Assembly (NCBI RefSeq): GCF_032490495.1
Contig: NZ_JAVYJB010000002.1
Span: 62,001 to 126,000 of the forward strand
Source of the DNA: Pilosibacter fragilis
GTDB lineage: Bacteria > Bacillota > Clostridia > Lachnospirales > Lachnospiraceae
Direction: 5' to 3'
Length of the DNA stretch: 64,000 nt
A program made the position numbers and the translations under genes. Shown piece after piece: positions 15,212 to 23,939 of this stretch. The notes beneath the pieces are model-generated. The model did no database searches. It saw only the letters and a list, made by a program, of their open reading frames with translations, and had not been told where the DNA came from. Within the stretch, counting starts at the first letter, position 1, and every line of letters begins with the position of its first letter.

Positions 15212-16612
15212 TTATTTCTGCGGGAACAAAAGCTGTGCGCATACAAGCGCTTTGGCATTTGCCCGGCCTTTTACCTTATCATTTGTTCCGCTGTAATATG
15301 CAGTGGTTTCAATCGTAGAACAGCTTCCGTCCGCATGCGTGATGAATGCTTCTCCCTGGATATAGCCGTCATTGGACTCATCCAGCCAAATCTTGTATTC
15401 TTCGCCGTGCAGACTAAATACATAATCCGGATAGGAGCTATTGGATGATTCAATGGATTCCTTAAATTCATTGACTGTATCATAATAACATGTTCCGTCT
15501 CCAAATGCCGATGCGGGTGAATATGTGACAAAGGTCTGCATAGTTAAATGATCCAGATAAGCACTGTCATCGTATTTTAATTCCCACGACTTTCTTACCT
15601 GCTGGCCGGAACCGTTGCTGCGTCCCGGCACCGAATAGTCTACGGCATAGCGCGGAATATAAACAGTCAAATCCCCTACTGTTTTGGTTTCCATATACGT
15701 CATAGCAGTATCCATATCGTTGTCTGATATACCGATGGCTTCCAAACCTGTCACGCTACTACTTTTCTGTACGTCCGTCTTCTCAGGCGCCTCCGCAGAC
15801 TCTTCATTCTGCTGGTCCTGGATCTGAGCGCCAAGCAGTTTTTGAATATCTACTTCCGATCCGGATCCGGTAGTACCGTGCGCGTCCGCGTCCCCACTCA
15901 GTTCCAGTCCCATTTCAAACCAGTCCGTGTTCATGTTGAAATCGTCCTCTCCGCGGTCCAGATACATGACAGCATAAGCATCTTCGCCATCATACGTTGT
16001 TGCAAATATGGTTTTCCATGTATTGTCATCGGAAAGTTCGCAGTCCACCGTCGCGACATCCCATTCATTACCATCATTGCTCATCACGGATGTATACTCT
16101 GGTTCTCCCGCCTTTGAAACCTGTGCGTTCTTTTTAATGCATGATTGGAAAAGTACCGATTTAGCCCCAACCGCATCGCGGATACCAAGTTGTTTCGCGT
16201 TAAAATGATAGAGATTCAGACTCGACTCATTGCCGAGCGACATGTTTGTGTAGTCACAGAATACGGTCAGGGTAAAATAATCCTGGTCCATATGTGTCGT
16301 TTCCACAAAAGTGTCCGGGGTTTCACCCGGAAGGGTTAACCGGATGCCGGAACCGGAAAATGTGGTCTTTTTTGCCTTGTCCCATGCCTCTGCATCAGCA
16401 GTGATCTGTGCTTTTATTTCTTTCTTTGCGTGTTCCTCCTTCGATTCTTCGGAGGCCAGCATGGCTTCTGTTTCTTTTTCGGTGCTTTCGGCTTCACCGA
16501 TATTCACAATATCTTTACCTCCAACGCTTACCTTCAGAAAACCACCACAGCCAGAAATACTTCCTGCCACCATGGCAACCGCTAAAGCAAGCGCTACCTT
16601 TTTCTTAAACAT
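15212..16612 (-). CDS. Lipoprotein, unidentified (466 residues)
   Basis: Start ATG 16612 after AGAGGGAGAAAGATT. A lipoprotein signal with lipobox (ALAVAMVAGSISGCGG, Cys at about 22) indicates anchoring to the outer face of the membrane. An acidic linker (about 35-75) and two similar extracellular halves follow. Both contain a DYFTLTVFCDYTN / LDHLTMQTFVTYS-type strand pattern and an EWDVATVDCEL / YIQGEAFITHADG-type region, suggesting a duplicated domain; family unknown. It lies after the large adhesin gene with only the adhesin terminator between them, so it probably depends on read-through or a weak promoter. Confidence 0.75.
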   Translation of the reverse strand: MFKKKVALALAVAMVAGSISGCGGFLKVSVGGKDIVNIGEAESTEKETEAMLASEESKEEHAKKEIKAQITADAEAWDKAKKTTFSGSGIRLTLPGETPDTFVETTHMDQDYFTLTVFCDYTNMSLGNESSLNLYHFNAKQLGIRDAVGAKSVLFQSCIKKNAQVSKAGEPEYTSVMSNDGNEWDVATVDCELSDDNTWKTIFATTYDGEDAYAVMYLDRGEDDFNMNTDWFEMGLELSGDADAHGTTGSGSEVDIQKLLGAQIQDQQNEESAEAPEKTDVQKSSSVTGLEAIGISDNDMDTAMTYMETKTVGDLTVYIPRYAVDYSVPGRSNGSGQQVRKSWELKYDDSAYLDHLTMQTFVTYSPASAFGDGTCYYDTVNEFKESIESSNSSYPDYVFSLHGEEYKIWLDESNDGYIQGEAFITHADGSCSTIETTAYYSGTNDKVKGRANAKALVCAQLLFPQK

Positions 16613-16628
16613 AATCTTTCTCCCTCTT

Positions 16629-16656
16629 TAAAAAACCCCGCCCAAAAGGACGGGGT
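16629..16656 (-). terminator. Terminator of the large adhesin gene
   Basis: ACCCCGTCC TTTT GGGCGGGGT followed by TTTTT on the minus strand, 17 bases before the lipoprotein start. Probably partial, allowing some read-through. Confidence 0.85.
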
Positions 16657-16674
16657 CGATAACCAGTTACAGCA

Positions 16675-19600
16675 TTACTGAGCCATGCGTTTTCTCTTGT
16701 AGAAAAGAATCATGCACAGCATGGATGCTGCGGTAAATACGGCTGCCGCAGTGGTGCCGCCGGTCTTCGGCAACGGCGTATCTGTCGGAACAGGCGCAGA
16801 AACCGGTTTCGGCGCATCATACATTACTACCGTTTTGCTGCCATCTTTCAGCATTTTATTTGCGACAGTAAACGGAATGCTTTCCGCTACCTCATATCCA
16901 TCCGGAGCTGTAATTTCCGTCAAAACATACTCTCCGTCCGCCAGATTTTTGATCTTATGCGGTTCAGTGGTTGATGTCCATGACTCCACAACAGCGCCGT
17001 TTTTCGTAATGGTCAGCTGCGCGCCCGGAAGTTCCGCTTTTGTGGTAATATCCTGTTTGGAAACATCAAGATACCAGTCTGTGACAACCGTACGTGAACT
17101 GCTTCCGCCGCCTCCGCCGCTGCTGCTATGGCTGTGTCCACCAGAAGGCTTGGACGGATTGGACGGAGTATCCGGGGTGTTCGGAGTATCCGGGGTTGTT
17201 GGCTTGTCCGGTGTGGTAGGCTTGTCCGGTGTGGTAGGCTTATCCGGTTCGGAAGGGGTCGCTGGCTTCTCCGGCTCATCCGGTTTTTCCGGTTCAGAAG
17301 GAGTTGCTTTGCTTTCCTTGTCTTCCATGACCACGGTGCCGCCCACAGCTTCACCGTTTTTTACCTCAAACTCAATGGATTCCGCGATCTCATATCCTTT
17401 CGGCGCCCGTTTTTCTGTCAGGGTATACACACCATCGGCAATTCCGGTAATCACATGAACGGTATCGCCGGATACCCATTCATCAACCACATCGCCCTTT
17501 GCGTCTTTCAGAACCAGGGTCGCTCCGGGCAGTTCTTCTCCGGTTGTTGCGCTGACCTTGGAAATCTTCACACTGCCTCCGGTCGGCTGATCATACATCA
17601 CTACTTTGTCGCTGCCGTCGGCAAGTTTGCCATCCTTAATCGCAAAAGTAATTTTTTCAGCTACCTCATATCCATCCGGAGCGGTCACTTCTGTCAGAGT
17701 GTATTCTCCATCTGGCAGGGTAAACTCGCGCGGGGTATCGGAAGACTGCCAGGTTTCCACTACTTCACCATCCTTTGTAATGGTCAGCGTTGCTCCCGGA
17801 AGCTCTTTCCCGGTGGTAACATCCTGTTTGGAAATTTTAATCCCTTTGCTGAGCGGCTGATCATACATGGTAATTTTGCCGCTTTCCACGGTACCGTTCT
17901 TGACGGTAAAGATGATCTTTTCCGCAACCTCGTATCCATCCGGTGCTGTAATCTCCGTCAGTTCATAGGTTCCATCTTCTGGATTGTTGATCTTATGCGG
18001 AGTATTGGTTGAAACCCACTCATCCACAGTTTTCCCGTCTTTTGTAAGTTTCAGGGATGCTCCCGGGAGTTCCTTGTTTGTGGCCGCATCCTGTTTGGAA
18101 ATCAGGAGATCTTCAACCACAACATCAACCTGCAGCGCTGCGTCTTTCTCACGTACTGCGGACGCAAGTACATCCTGCACATTGTTGTTGGTCTTCTTGT
18201 AGTACTTTAATGACGGTTCATTATAACTGAATGTAATCTGCTCTGGTTTCTCATCGGACACCAGAACAACTTCCTCGCCGGTACGGAACGTATTGCCGCC
18301 GTCCTTGCAGGTGATCTTGTCGGATGTCACGTTGATGGTATAAACATACTGGTCAGCAACCTCGCCGGACGCATTTACAGTATGTACAGTAAACGGATCG
18401 CTTTCATAGCTATCGCCGTTTCTGTGGAACGTGACAGTATTCCCATCAACAGAGAAATCCGGTTCAAAGTTGTAGTCCTTGTAATGTTCCACAGCCTTTA
18501 ACAGCTGGCTACGGTACTGTGCAACCTTATCCGCATCAAATGGGCCATATCCGGTTCCGCGGATGACTTCCGGTTCGGTTCCGTCAATGATATGGTACAC
18601 AAGTGCGGATACCGTATTCAGCGCCGCGTCACCATGTTCCATTACTTCCTGACTGGAAACGGCATCCTCATAGCTGACACCGAATGTTTTTTCGAACAGT
18701 CCGGTACCATCCACCGGAACACCGGCATACATCAGGGCGCGGATCTGATCATACTTTGTGGCATCAACATCTTTGGAATAATCTGTGACGCCCCCGACAC
18801 TGTCCGGCACTGCCTTATCATGGTTGTAGCAGAATCCTACTTCTCCGTTTACCACGAAAACGGCATCATTCTGTGAATAGAAGCTGAACACCTTGTTCTT
18901 GGTGACGCTTTCCGGAAGGCTTCCGGCGATCTTTAAATATTCCGGTACAGAGTTAAACGCATATGGAGATACATCGGAAAACTGTTCAAAGTATGTTTCA
19001 TCAAAATCTGTGCCTGCGGCAACTTTGACTAGCTCCTTATCATCCTTGGTCCACAACGCCTTTCCGTCTGTTTCATATACGGTGCTGTTATCCGCATTGA
19101 ATGCATGCACTGTTGTGCCATACAGGATTTCCGTACCGGCTCCGCTTGAAGATTTCGGATCCCGCACAGTCAACGTTCCAACTTCCGTACCCGCCAGAGC
19201 CAGTTTTCTTAACTCTGTGGTGTTTCCCAGATCCAGGCTGTCCAGATTCATGTGATCCATGTTCCAAATACTCTTGACACTATTTGGAACGGTGTAATCA
19301 TCCACGGCTTCCGGACAAAGTTTAATCAGGGTGGAGCCGCCGCCGGCAAGCAATGCCACGCCATCCCCGTCCGTTGTAAACGGGGAGCCTTCAGCCAGTT
19401 CGATCTTCTTTAATCCCGGTGTATCATACAGAGCATACAGGGTCATTCCGGTAACATTTTTCCCGAGTGTCAGCGTCTCCACGTCTTTCCCGTTTAGAAA
19501 CGAGTGGTTCACATTTTTGTCGCCAAGCGACTTTACTGGCGTTCCATTCAGTTCATCCGGAATGGTTACCGTACCGTCATGGACAGCGGCATCCGTGATG

Positions 19601-19749
19601 CCGGTGATGATAACGCCTGTCTGGTCGCTTGTGGGTGAAGTAATGAACTCATTCCCCTCCGCGTAGACGGCATGGCCGGAGTACACAGCGGACAGGCATA
19701 CGGCACCAGCCAGCAGGCCGGAAACCGCTTTTTTTACTTTTTTGCGCAT
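16675..19749 (-). CDS. LPXTG adhesin with leucine-rich, thioester-like and Cna-B domains
   Basis: 1024 residues, start ATG 19749 after AAGGAGATATGTT. Layout: signal peptide (1-30); BspA-like leucine-rich repeats (about 35-210); a thioester-like domain with candidate Cys307 (GFCYNHDKAVP) and Gln367 (VSSQEVM); a beta domain (430-545); three SpaA/Cna-B domains (about 548-830), each with ISKQD or ISKVS-type Lys and TE(I/V/K)xAPxGYE Glu for an isopeptide bond; a Pro/Thr repeat and Ser/Gly hinge; a fourth Cna-B (900-985); LPKTGG (993); membrane segment; basic tail. A sortase-anchored stalk with a possibly covalent tip. The thioester assignment is inference. Confidence 0.88.
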   Translation of the reverse strand: MRKKVKKAVSGLLAGAVCLSAVYSGHAVYAEGNEFITSPTSDQTGVIITGITDAAVHDGTVTIPDELNGTPVKSLGDKNVNHSFLNGKDVETLTLGKNVTGMTLYALYDTPGLKKIELAEGSPFTTDGDGVALLAGGGSTLIKLCPEAVDDYTVPNSVKSIWNMDHMNLDSLDLGNTTELRKLALAGTEVGTLTVRDPKSSSGAGTEILYGTTVHAFNADNSTVYETDGKALWTKDDKELVKVAAGTDFDETYFEQFSDVSPYAFNSVPEYLKIAGSLPESVTKNKVFSFYSQNDAVFVVNGEVGFCYNHDKAVPDSVGGVTDYSKDVDATKYDQIRALMYAGVPVDGTGLFEKTFGVSYEDAVSSQEVMEHGDAALNTVSALVYHIIDGTEPEVIRGTGYGPFDADKVAQYRSQLLKAVEHYKDYNFEPDFSVDGNTVTFHRNGDSYESDPFTVHTVNASGEVADQYVYTINVTSDKITCKDGGNTFRTGEEVVLVSDEKPEQITFSYNEPSLKYYKKTNNNVQDVLASAVREKDAALQVDVVVEDLLISKQDAATNKELPGASLKLTKDGKTVDEWVSTNTPHKINNPEDGTYELTEITAPDGYEVAEKIIFTVKNGTVESGKITMYDQPLSKGIKISKQDVTTGKELPGATLTITKDGEVVETWQSSDTPREFTLPDGEYTLTEVTAPDGYEVAEKITFAIKDGKLADGSDKVVMYDQPTGGSVKISKVSATTGEELPGATLVLKDAKGDVVDEWVSGDTVHVITGIADGVYTLTEKRAPKGYEIAESIEFEVKNGEAVGGTVVMEDKESKATPSEPEKPDEPEKPATPSEPDKPTTPDKPTTPDKPTTPDTPNTPDTPSNPSKPSGGHSHSSSGGGGGSSSRTVVTDWYLDVSKQDITTKAELPGAQLTITKNGAVVESWTSTTEPHKIKNLADGEYVLTEITAPDGYEVAESIPFTVANKMLKDGSKTVVMYDAPKPVSAPVPTDTPLPKTGGTTAAAVFTAASMLCMILFYKRKRMAQ

Positions 19750-19807
19750 AACATATCTCCTTTCCTTGTTTCAGAAACGTATTCGATACATTTCTTTTGT
19801 ACGGGTA

Positions 19808-19815
19808 AATTATGG
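19808..19815 (-). promoter_or_regulatory. CCATAATT box of the adhesin gene
   Basis: TATCTCCATCCATAATT, 59 bases before the start, with TTGCGA 19 bases upstream of CATAAT. One of the best copies of the backbone motif. Confidence 0.65.
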
Positions 19816-19857
19816 ATGGAGATATATACTTTTTCGCAAATGCTAATATATTGGCAA

Positions 19858-19887
19858 TTAGAAAGCCCGTCTGCAATCAGACGGGCT
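19858..19887 (-). terminator. Terminator of the partition operon
   Basis: AGCCCGTCTG ATTG CAGACGGGCT, perfect 10-bp stem, followed by TTCTAATT on the minus strand. Confidence 0.85.
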
Positions 19888-19894
19888 CATTTCC

Positions 19895-20530
19895 TTACTT
19901 GCTTTCTTTGTTGTCAGTGTTATCTTCTGTCTTTTCCTGATCATCCTCATCATCGAAATCTGATGGAATGTACGGCAGAAATGTGCTGCGCTCCACGTGG
20001 ATCTGATTATCGCCATTCTGATCTACAGGTTCAATCACACGATGCAGCGCAACCGGTACCTGTTCTAACATAGTTTCGCCTGCGGACGCTACATTGCTGT
20101 CTGTTTCGCTCTCTGCCGCATCATCTTCCACGTCGAGATAAAATCCGCCCTCCCCGTCGTCCTTCATGGATGACGGAAGTCCTGTTTTTGCTAATGCTGA
20201 AGCGGCATTTGTCAGTTCTCCCTCATTCAATACGATTGGATTGTAATCCGTAACAACTTTGTATCCATTCATCACTTTAATGATGTCACGAATCAAATCA
20301 TCCTTCAGATCCATTCCCATACTTCCCGGGGTCAGGGCGTCACAGGCATACTGGATATTTTCCTTAATTTCTTTATTTGTGTCCATAGCAACACGGTATT
20401 TGGTGCCTTTGCCGTCGTCATATACTGGAGCGATCCAAAGGAACGGGATCCCGGCGCGGTTAAATGCTCGACGAACATCTTTTAAAATTGTGTCATTAAG
20501 CTGTTTGAATTCATCTCTTTTATCATACAT
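19895..20530 (-). CDS. Unidentified third gene of the partition operon (211 residues)
   Basis: Start ATG 20530 after ATAGGAGAATCATT; an in-frame ATG at 20551 has no ribosome site. The N-terminal half looks globular (EFKQLNDTILKDVRRAFNRA, GIPFLWIAPVYDDGKGTKYR). The C-terminal third is acidic and disordered (EDDAAESETDSN, DFDDEDDQEKTEDN). It follows the ParR-like gene by 29 bases and ends at a terminator, so it belongs to the partition operon. The small acidic protein could be a partition accessory, but I recognise no family. Confidence 0.7.
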   Translation of the reverse strand: MYDKRDEFKQLNDTILKDVRRAFNRAGIPFLWIAPVYDDGKGTKYRVAMDTNKEIKENIQYACDALTPGSMGMDLKDDLIRDIIKVMNGYKVVTDYNPIVLNEGELTNAASALAKTGLPSSMKDDGEGGFYLDVEDDAAESETDSNVASAGETMLEQVPVALHRVIEPVDQNGDNQIHVERSTFLPYIPSDFDDEDDQEKTEDNTDNKESK

Positions 20531-20559
20531 AATGATTCTCCTATCTGTCACTCACTTTG

Positions 20560-21294
20560 TTAACCCATGATTGATTCAAATGCTTCAAAATCATCGAAAT
20601 CCACATCCTCGTCCTCGCCATCTGCATTTGTATTGACGATATCCTTATCTGTCTCCTGCACATGTCCCGATATGAATTGTGCAGTTGGCTCTAAGGCTTT
20701 TTGTGACAGAACTGGCAGAGGCTGTCCTGCTGTCTGCTCTTCCGCTTCCCCTGCTGTCTGTTCATTTATCGATTGTGTTTTTTCAAAGATTTCGTCCAGA
20801 TCTCGCGGCTTCCTTCCCTTCTGTTTCCGATCGATGGAGCCATCTGCCACGGCATCCAGCCATTCCTGTGTGGTATGTTCCTGCTTTTCTCTTTTTTTTC
20901 GAGACGATTTTGGAAATGGAACCGGTTTTTCAGCCATCTCGATCGGTCTGGTAATGCAACCGTCTTCCCGGTAAAATGCCATACACGGGTCATCCAGATA
21001 ATGTCGGAAAATGGATTTGAAGCAGCTGTTTCTATATCCCTTCTGTAATCCAGCAATCCAATGTTCGATGCCAGGTGCGTCATAATCAGAAATTGATAAA
21101 AGCAGGTTGACAACAAGCGGCATAGCTTTCAAATCCGGGATTGATTCGCGCTCTACCGTAAAACGGAAATGCTCCCCACAATAATATGCAATGATTGCCT
21201 GTTTCATCACCTGAGCAAGCGGGATATTTCCAGCCTGATATAGTGACATCAAGTCAAAATCATGTGTTCTGTAAATTCGGATTGTGATCTTCAT
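20560..21294 (-). CDS. ParR-like partition adaptor
   Basis: A 244-residue protein, start ATG 21294 (MKITIRIYRTHDFDLMS). The first strand and helix (KITIRIYR...LMSLYQAGNIPLAQVMKQAI) look like a ribbon-helix-helix DNA-binding start, as in ParR of type II partition systems. The C-terminal half is charged and disordered with an acidic end (DGEDEDVDFDDFEAFES), which could be the part that caps actin filaments. Its position directly after the ParM-like gene supports the role. No ribosome site abuts the ATG; AAGGAAC lies beyond a 10-bp hairpin. The ParR call rests on context and fold impression. Confidence 0.55.
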   Translation of the reverse strand: MKITIRIYRTHDFDLMSLYQAGNIPLAQVMKQAIIAYYCGEHFRFTVERESIPDLKAMPLVVNLLLSISDYDAPGIEHWIAGLQKGYRNSCFKSIFRHYLDDPCMAFYREDGCITRPIEMAEKPVPFPKSSRKKREKQEHTTQEWLDAVADGSIDRKQKGRKPRDLDEIFEKTQSINEQTAGEAEEQTAGQPLPVLSQKALEPTAQFISGHVQETDKDIVNTNADGEDEDVDFDDFEAFESIMG

Positions 21295-21308
21295 GGCTGA
21301 CAGAACGC

Positions 21309-21345
21309 CACAATGGGGTAACAATCATTATATTCCCCCATTGTG
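21309..21345. promoter_or_regulatory. Inverted repeat before the ParR-like gene
   Basis: CACAATGGGG...CCCCATTGTG, 10-bp arms with a 17-base spacer. It may be an operator or centromere-like site bound by the ParR-like protein, or an RNA hairpin that sets the distance between AAGGAAC and the start codon. Confidence 0.6.
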
Positions 21346-21370
21346 ATGTTCCTTATCCCCCTTTCTGTCC

Positions 21371-22579
21371 TTATTTTTGTATGGATTTGCGGCGAAGCCA
21401 CTCAATCAGATACATGTAATATCCACGCACATTACAGAAAATGATATCTAGATCCGGACAGTTTTCATTGCCCATAACCACTGTCAGACGTTCAATTGCC
21501 TGGAAATATTCCCTGATATACGGTTCCCACACGGCACTTGTACCACCAGTCAGAATCAGGTAATCGTATTCATCCAGGGCATTATACATGTTGATTACTT
21601 TTTCCACAGCCTGTTCGCAGATTTCTTTCGTAGCCGCTTCCAGGAGGTCTGCGAATCCTTCCGTTTTCGTGGAAATCTTCACTCCTTTTCGTTCCGTAAT
21701 GGTAAACGCTCCTCTTTCAAGTGCATTCTGCATGGCGGCGGAGCGGATTGCGACACCGGAACGTTCCTGGATCCGTTTGCCGGTTTCTTCCAGAATTGCC
21801 CGCATTCCGAACTGCGCAAATGTTTCCTTGGAATTTGCCTTACGGTTTACGATGTCATAAAGATCCAGCGTACCGAATCCGGCATCAAAGATTAAAATGT
21901 TGGATGTATAATATTTTTTTGCGTTCATCAGTGCTTTGGCATTGTCGTCCGTGGAAATACTCCGAAGCGTCCCCATTGGCTGACTCATGATATGGATGTT
22001 CTTTTCATATACAGTGAAATCAAAGCTTACATAATTTCTGTTGTTCCACAGTTTCATGGAAAATTTATGATGTCCTGCCAGCGCACTAACGATTCTTGGT
22101 GAATCCTCAGTCAGATAAGCCGGCGGCAGTCCTGTCTGGAGCATGATACTGCGACCGTTATATTCACCTGCCTGATTCTTTAACATGCACATAGCCATGC
22201 CAACCCTTGCCGCAATCTGGAAGATTGGGGAATCATAGCGGTCGCGGGCAAATAATTCCAACTGGGAATCATTGGTGTCTTTGCTGTTCACCATCTGCTG
22301 AGCACTACGTCCAACCCTCCATACCTCTCCGGTTTCCCCGTCACGGTACAGAATTTCATACGGTTCCTGTTCCCCGAACAGCTGCGGGTTCTTCCCGAGG
22401 TTTTTTGCATAAAACGGGAATGCACAGATCATAATCGGAGAAAAACATTTAACGGAAGAATAACCGATATCCATGGCGATCGGCCATGCGTTTTCAACAG
22501 AAACATTTTTTACTTCGTGCGCAATGCTTTTGGTCCGGTAGTCCATTGTATTTGTCATGGTGTCTTCTGCGGATGTCAT
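21371..22579 (-). CDS. parM: ParM-like actin (plasmid segregation)
   Basis: A 402-residue actin-like ATPase. Start ATG 22579 lies 8-9 bases after AAAGGAGAG; an earlier ATG at 22618 is possible. Actin-fold nucleotide motifs are visible: phosphate 1 in IAMDIGYSSVKCF, phosphate 2 in NILIFDAGFGTLDL, and the adenosine motif in LILTGGTSAVWEPYI. Length and order match the Alp/ParM group of Firmicutes plasmids. It should polymerise into filaments that push sister plasmids apart through a ParR-centromere complex; the next gene is the ParR candidate. The upstream region holds two TGCGGATA octamers that may be centromere or operator sites. Confidence 0.85.
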   Translation of the reverse strand: MTSAEDTMTNTMDYRTKSIAHEVKNVSVENAWPIAMDIGYSSVKCFSPIMICAFPFYAKNLGKNPQLFGEQEPYEILYRDGETGEVWRVGRSAQQMVNSKDTNDSQLELFARDRYDSPIFQIAARVGMAMCMLKNQAGEYNGRSIMLQTGLPPAYLTEDSPRIVSALAGHHKFSMKLWNNRNYVSFDFTVYEKNIHIMSQPMGTLRSISTDDNAKALMNAKKYYTSNILIFDAGFGTLDLYDIVNRKANSKETFAQFGMRAILEETGKRIQERSGVAIRSAAMQNALERGAFTITERKGVKISTKTEGFADLLEAATKEICEQAVEKVINMYNALDEYDYLILTGGTSAVWEPYIREYFQAIERLTVVMGNENCPDLDIIFCNVRGYYMYLIEWLRRKSIQK

Positions 22580-22657
22580 CGTGCATCCGCTCTCCTTTCT
22601 GGCTTTTTCTGGTTCCATTATATCTGCTTACGCAAAATATTGAGACTTTCTGTATTT

Positions 22658-22757
22658 TGCGGATATGCAATATTCGCTGGTTTGCCATCAGCATGGTGAA
22701 TTACTATTTGCGATACAATTATGGAATTGTTTCACTCTCCTATCGTTTCTGCGGATA
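22658..22757. promoter_or_regulatory. parM upstream region: CCATAATT box and two TGCGGATA octamers
   Basis: TGCGGATA at 22658-22665 and 22750-22757, with CCATAATT (minus strand) at 22717-22724 inside the small palindrome CAATTCCATAATTG. Closer to the gene, TTGCGT and TATAAT (about 22620-22640) could form another promoter element. Candidate site for the ParR-like protein. Confidence 0.5.
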
Positions 22758-22790
22758 AGAAAACAAACGAGTTTTGAAATGGTAGCTTCC

Positions 22791-22825
22791 AAAAAAGTAC
22801 CCCGCCGGAATATCACTGGCGGGGT
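22791..22825 (-). terminator. Terminator of the SSB-like gene
   Basis: ACCCCGCC AGTGATATTCC GGCGGGGT followed by ACTTTTTT on the minus strand. Confidence 0.85.
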
Positions 22826-22860
22826 TGTACTGAAATGAATCTTGCGGTATTTTCGGCTAC

Positions 22861-23514
22861 TTACTCCTGTACGGTGCCAGCAGGGGCAAGATCCAAAACT
22901 ACCAGATCCTGATAGTTCGGTGCCTTTTTTCCGGATTTTGTGTCAATCGTCTGAACCATTGCCAGAAGGCTAATCTGACTGCCGATTGACAGGCCATCAG
23001 CTACTCCTGCGGGTGCGCGGAAAAAAGTTGCATTTACCATGTTCTTTCTTTCCCCAGACAGATCCAGGCGCAGTGAAAGAATGGACTCCGTGCGTTTGGC
23101 GATGCCAATCAGTGGAGCTGAAATGTATACTTCATTCTGACATTCCGGATAATTTCTGCCCTCAACACCGAAAGCATTTGCCATTTTACTGTTATCATGC
23201 AGCATTTCCCGAATGTATACTTCCATCATTTCCTTTACTTCTCCAGTACGTTCATCCATGCGCAGGTAGGACTGTACATATCCCTTTACAACAACATGGT
23301 TTCCAACTTTAAAGTTTTTCATGATGTCTTCCGTAATTGTATGCTTGTTAAATGATAATGCCGGAAAATTGGTTCTTACTCCATTTTCCAACTGACCACC
23401 TTTTCTTGTGGTTGTGATGACCGGGCAGGCTAAAACGATAGTGCCACCGCCCTCTGTTCCACGCATGCTTGCGATTCTTCCACGGAAAATTGCTTCGTTT
23501 ACAATATTACCCAT
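22861..23514 (-). CDS. Single-stranded-DNA-binding-like protein with two OB folds
   Basis: A 217-residue protein, start ATG 23514. The first half fits an SSB OB fold (NEAIFRGRIASM, then FPALSFNKHTITED and GNHVVVKGYVQSYLR). The second half looks like another OB fold (NEVYISAPLIGIAKRTESIL, GSQISLLAMVQTID). It lacks the acidic DDDIPF-type tail of housekeeping SSB, so it may not recruit host repair enzymes. In this backbone it would coat single-stranded plasmid DNA beside DnaE and RepL. The nearest ribosome site lies beyond a stem-loop at 23523-23544. Confidence 0.65.
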   Translation of the reverse strand: MGNIVNEAIFRGRIASMRGTEGGGTIVLACPVITTTRKGGQLENGVRTNFPALSFNKHTITEDIMKNFKVGNHVVVKGYVQSYLRMDERTGEVKEMMEVYIREMLHDNSKMANAFGVEGRNYPECQNEVYISAPLIGIAKRTESILSLRLDLSGERKNMVNATFFRAPAGVADGLSIGSQISLLAMVQTIDTKSGKKAPNYQDLVVLDLAPAGTVQE

Positions 23515-23522
23515 AATGTGTG

Positions 23523-23544
23523 CTGCCGTATGTATCGCCGGCAG
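23523..23544 (-). promoter_or_regulatory. Stem-loop between ribosome site and SSB-like start
   Basis: CTGCCG / CGGCAG with a 10-base loop, between AAAGGAGAGT (23545-23554) and the ATG 8 bases further. Folding would give a normal ribosome spacing; a protein that binds the loop could block translation. Confidence 0.6.
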
Positions 23545-23627
23545 ACTCTCCTTTCCGGACGGTATAGCCGTCCCATTTGTGATATGCCTGATTGTATTGT
23601 GCGTACTTTTGTTTTCTGCTGCGCCAC

Positions 23628-23635
23628 AATTATGG
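23628..23635 (-). promoter_or_regulatory. CCATAATT box of the SSB-like gene
   Basis: CATCTCCGACCATAATT, with TTGCGA 19 bases upstream of CATAAT, the same spacing as the adhesin promoter. It lies 114 bases before the start. Confidence 0.65.
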
Positions 23636-23697
23636 TCGGAGATGCATGAAATGTCGCAAAAAGAAAAACTCTACAACGTGGGACCATGTGCCTACTG

Positions 23698-23728
23698 CAA
23701 AAAAAAAGACTCCCGAAATTCGGGAGTC
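23698..23728 (-). terminator. Terminator of the 24229-23742 gene
   Basis: GACTCCCGAAATTCGGGAGTC, perfect stem, followed by nine T on the minus strand. Confidence 0.95.
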
Positions 23729-23741
23729 TGCACATGAGTCA

Positions 23742-23939
23742 TTAAATAAATGGGAAACCTGTTCCCGTAATTCTTGAATACATATGATTCCGGGCGATCA
23801 TACGTAAAAACATCCCGACCATTTTCTGCTGCAGAGTCGGGTGTTCCTGTTCGAACGCCTGGATTTCCATGGCAATTCGCAAGCGGGAAGACTTTCCGCG
23901 CATAAGCAGACAATTAATGTTTCCAGGTGTTTCAAGCAA
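23742..23939 (-). other. Overlapping frame, probable continuation of the 143-residue gene
   Basis: This frame (SSRLRIAMEIQAFEQEHPTL, then MFLRMIARNHMYSRITGTGF) has better protein character than the frame it overlaps, lacks a ribosome site and runs up to the terminator. A one-base indel between about 23965 and 23900, or a programmed shift, would join it to the 143-residue gene. A separate overlapping gene starting at an internal ATG is the alternative. Confidence 0.45.

Noticed and set aside
17128..18012. Long plus-strand open frame (294 codons), antisense to the adhesin
   Set aside because: It is the reverse of the repetitive Cna-B coding region, has no ribosome site and no protein character.
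22494..22694. Alternative 66-codon frame at the parM start
   Set aside because: It shares the ribosome site but has no conserved features, while the parM frame carries all actin motifs.
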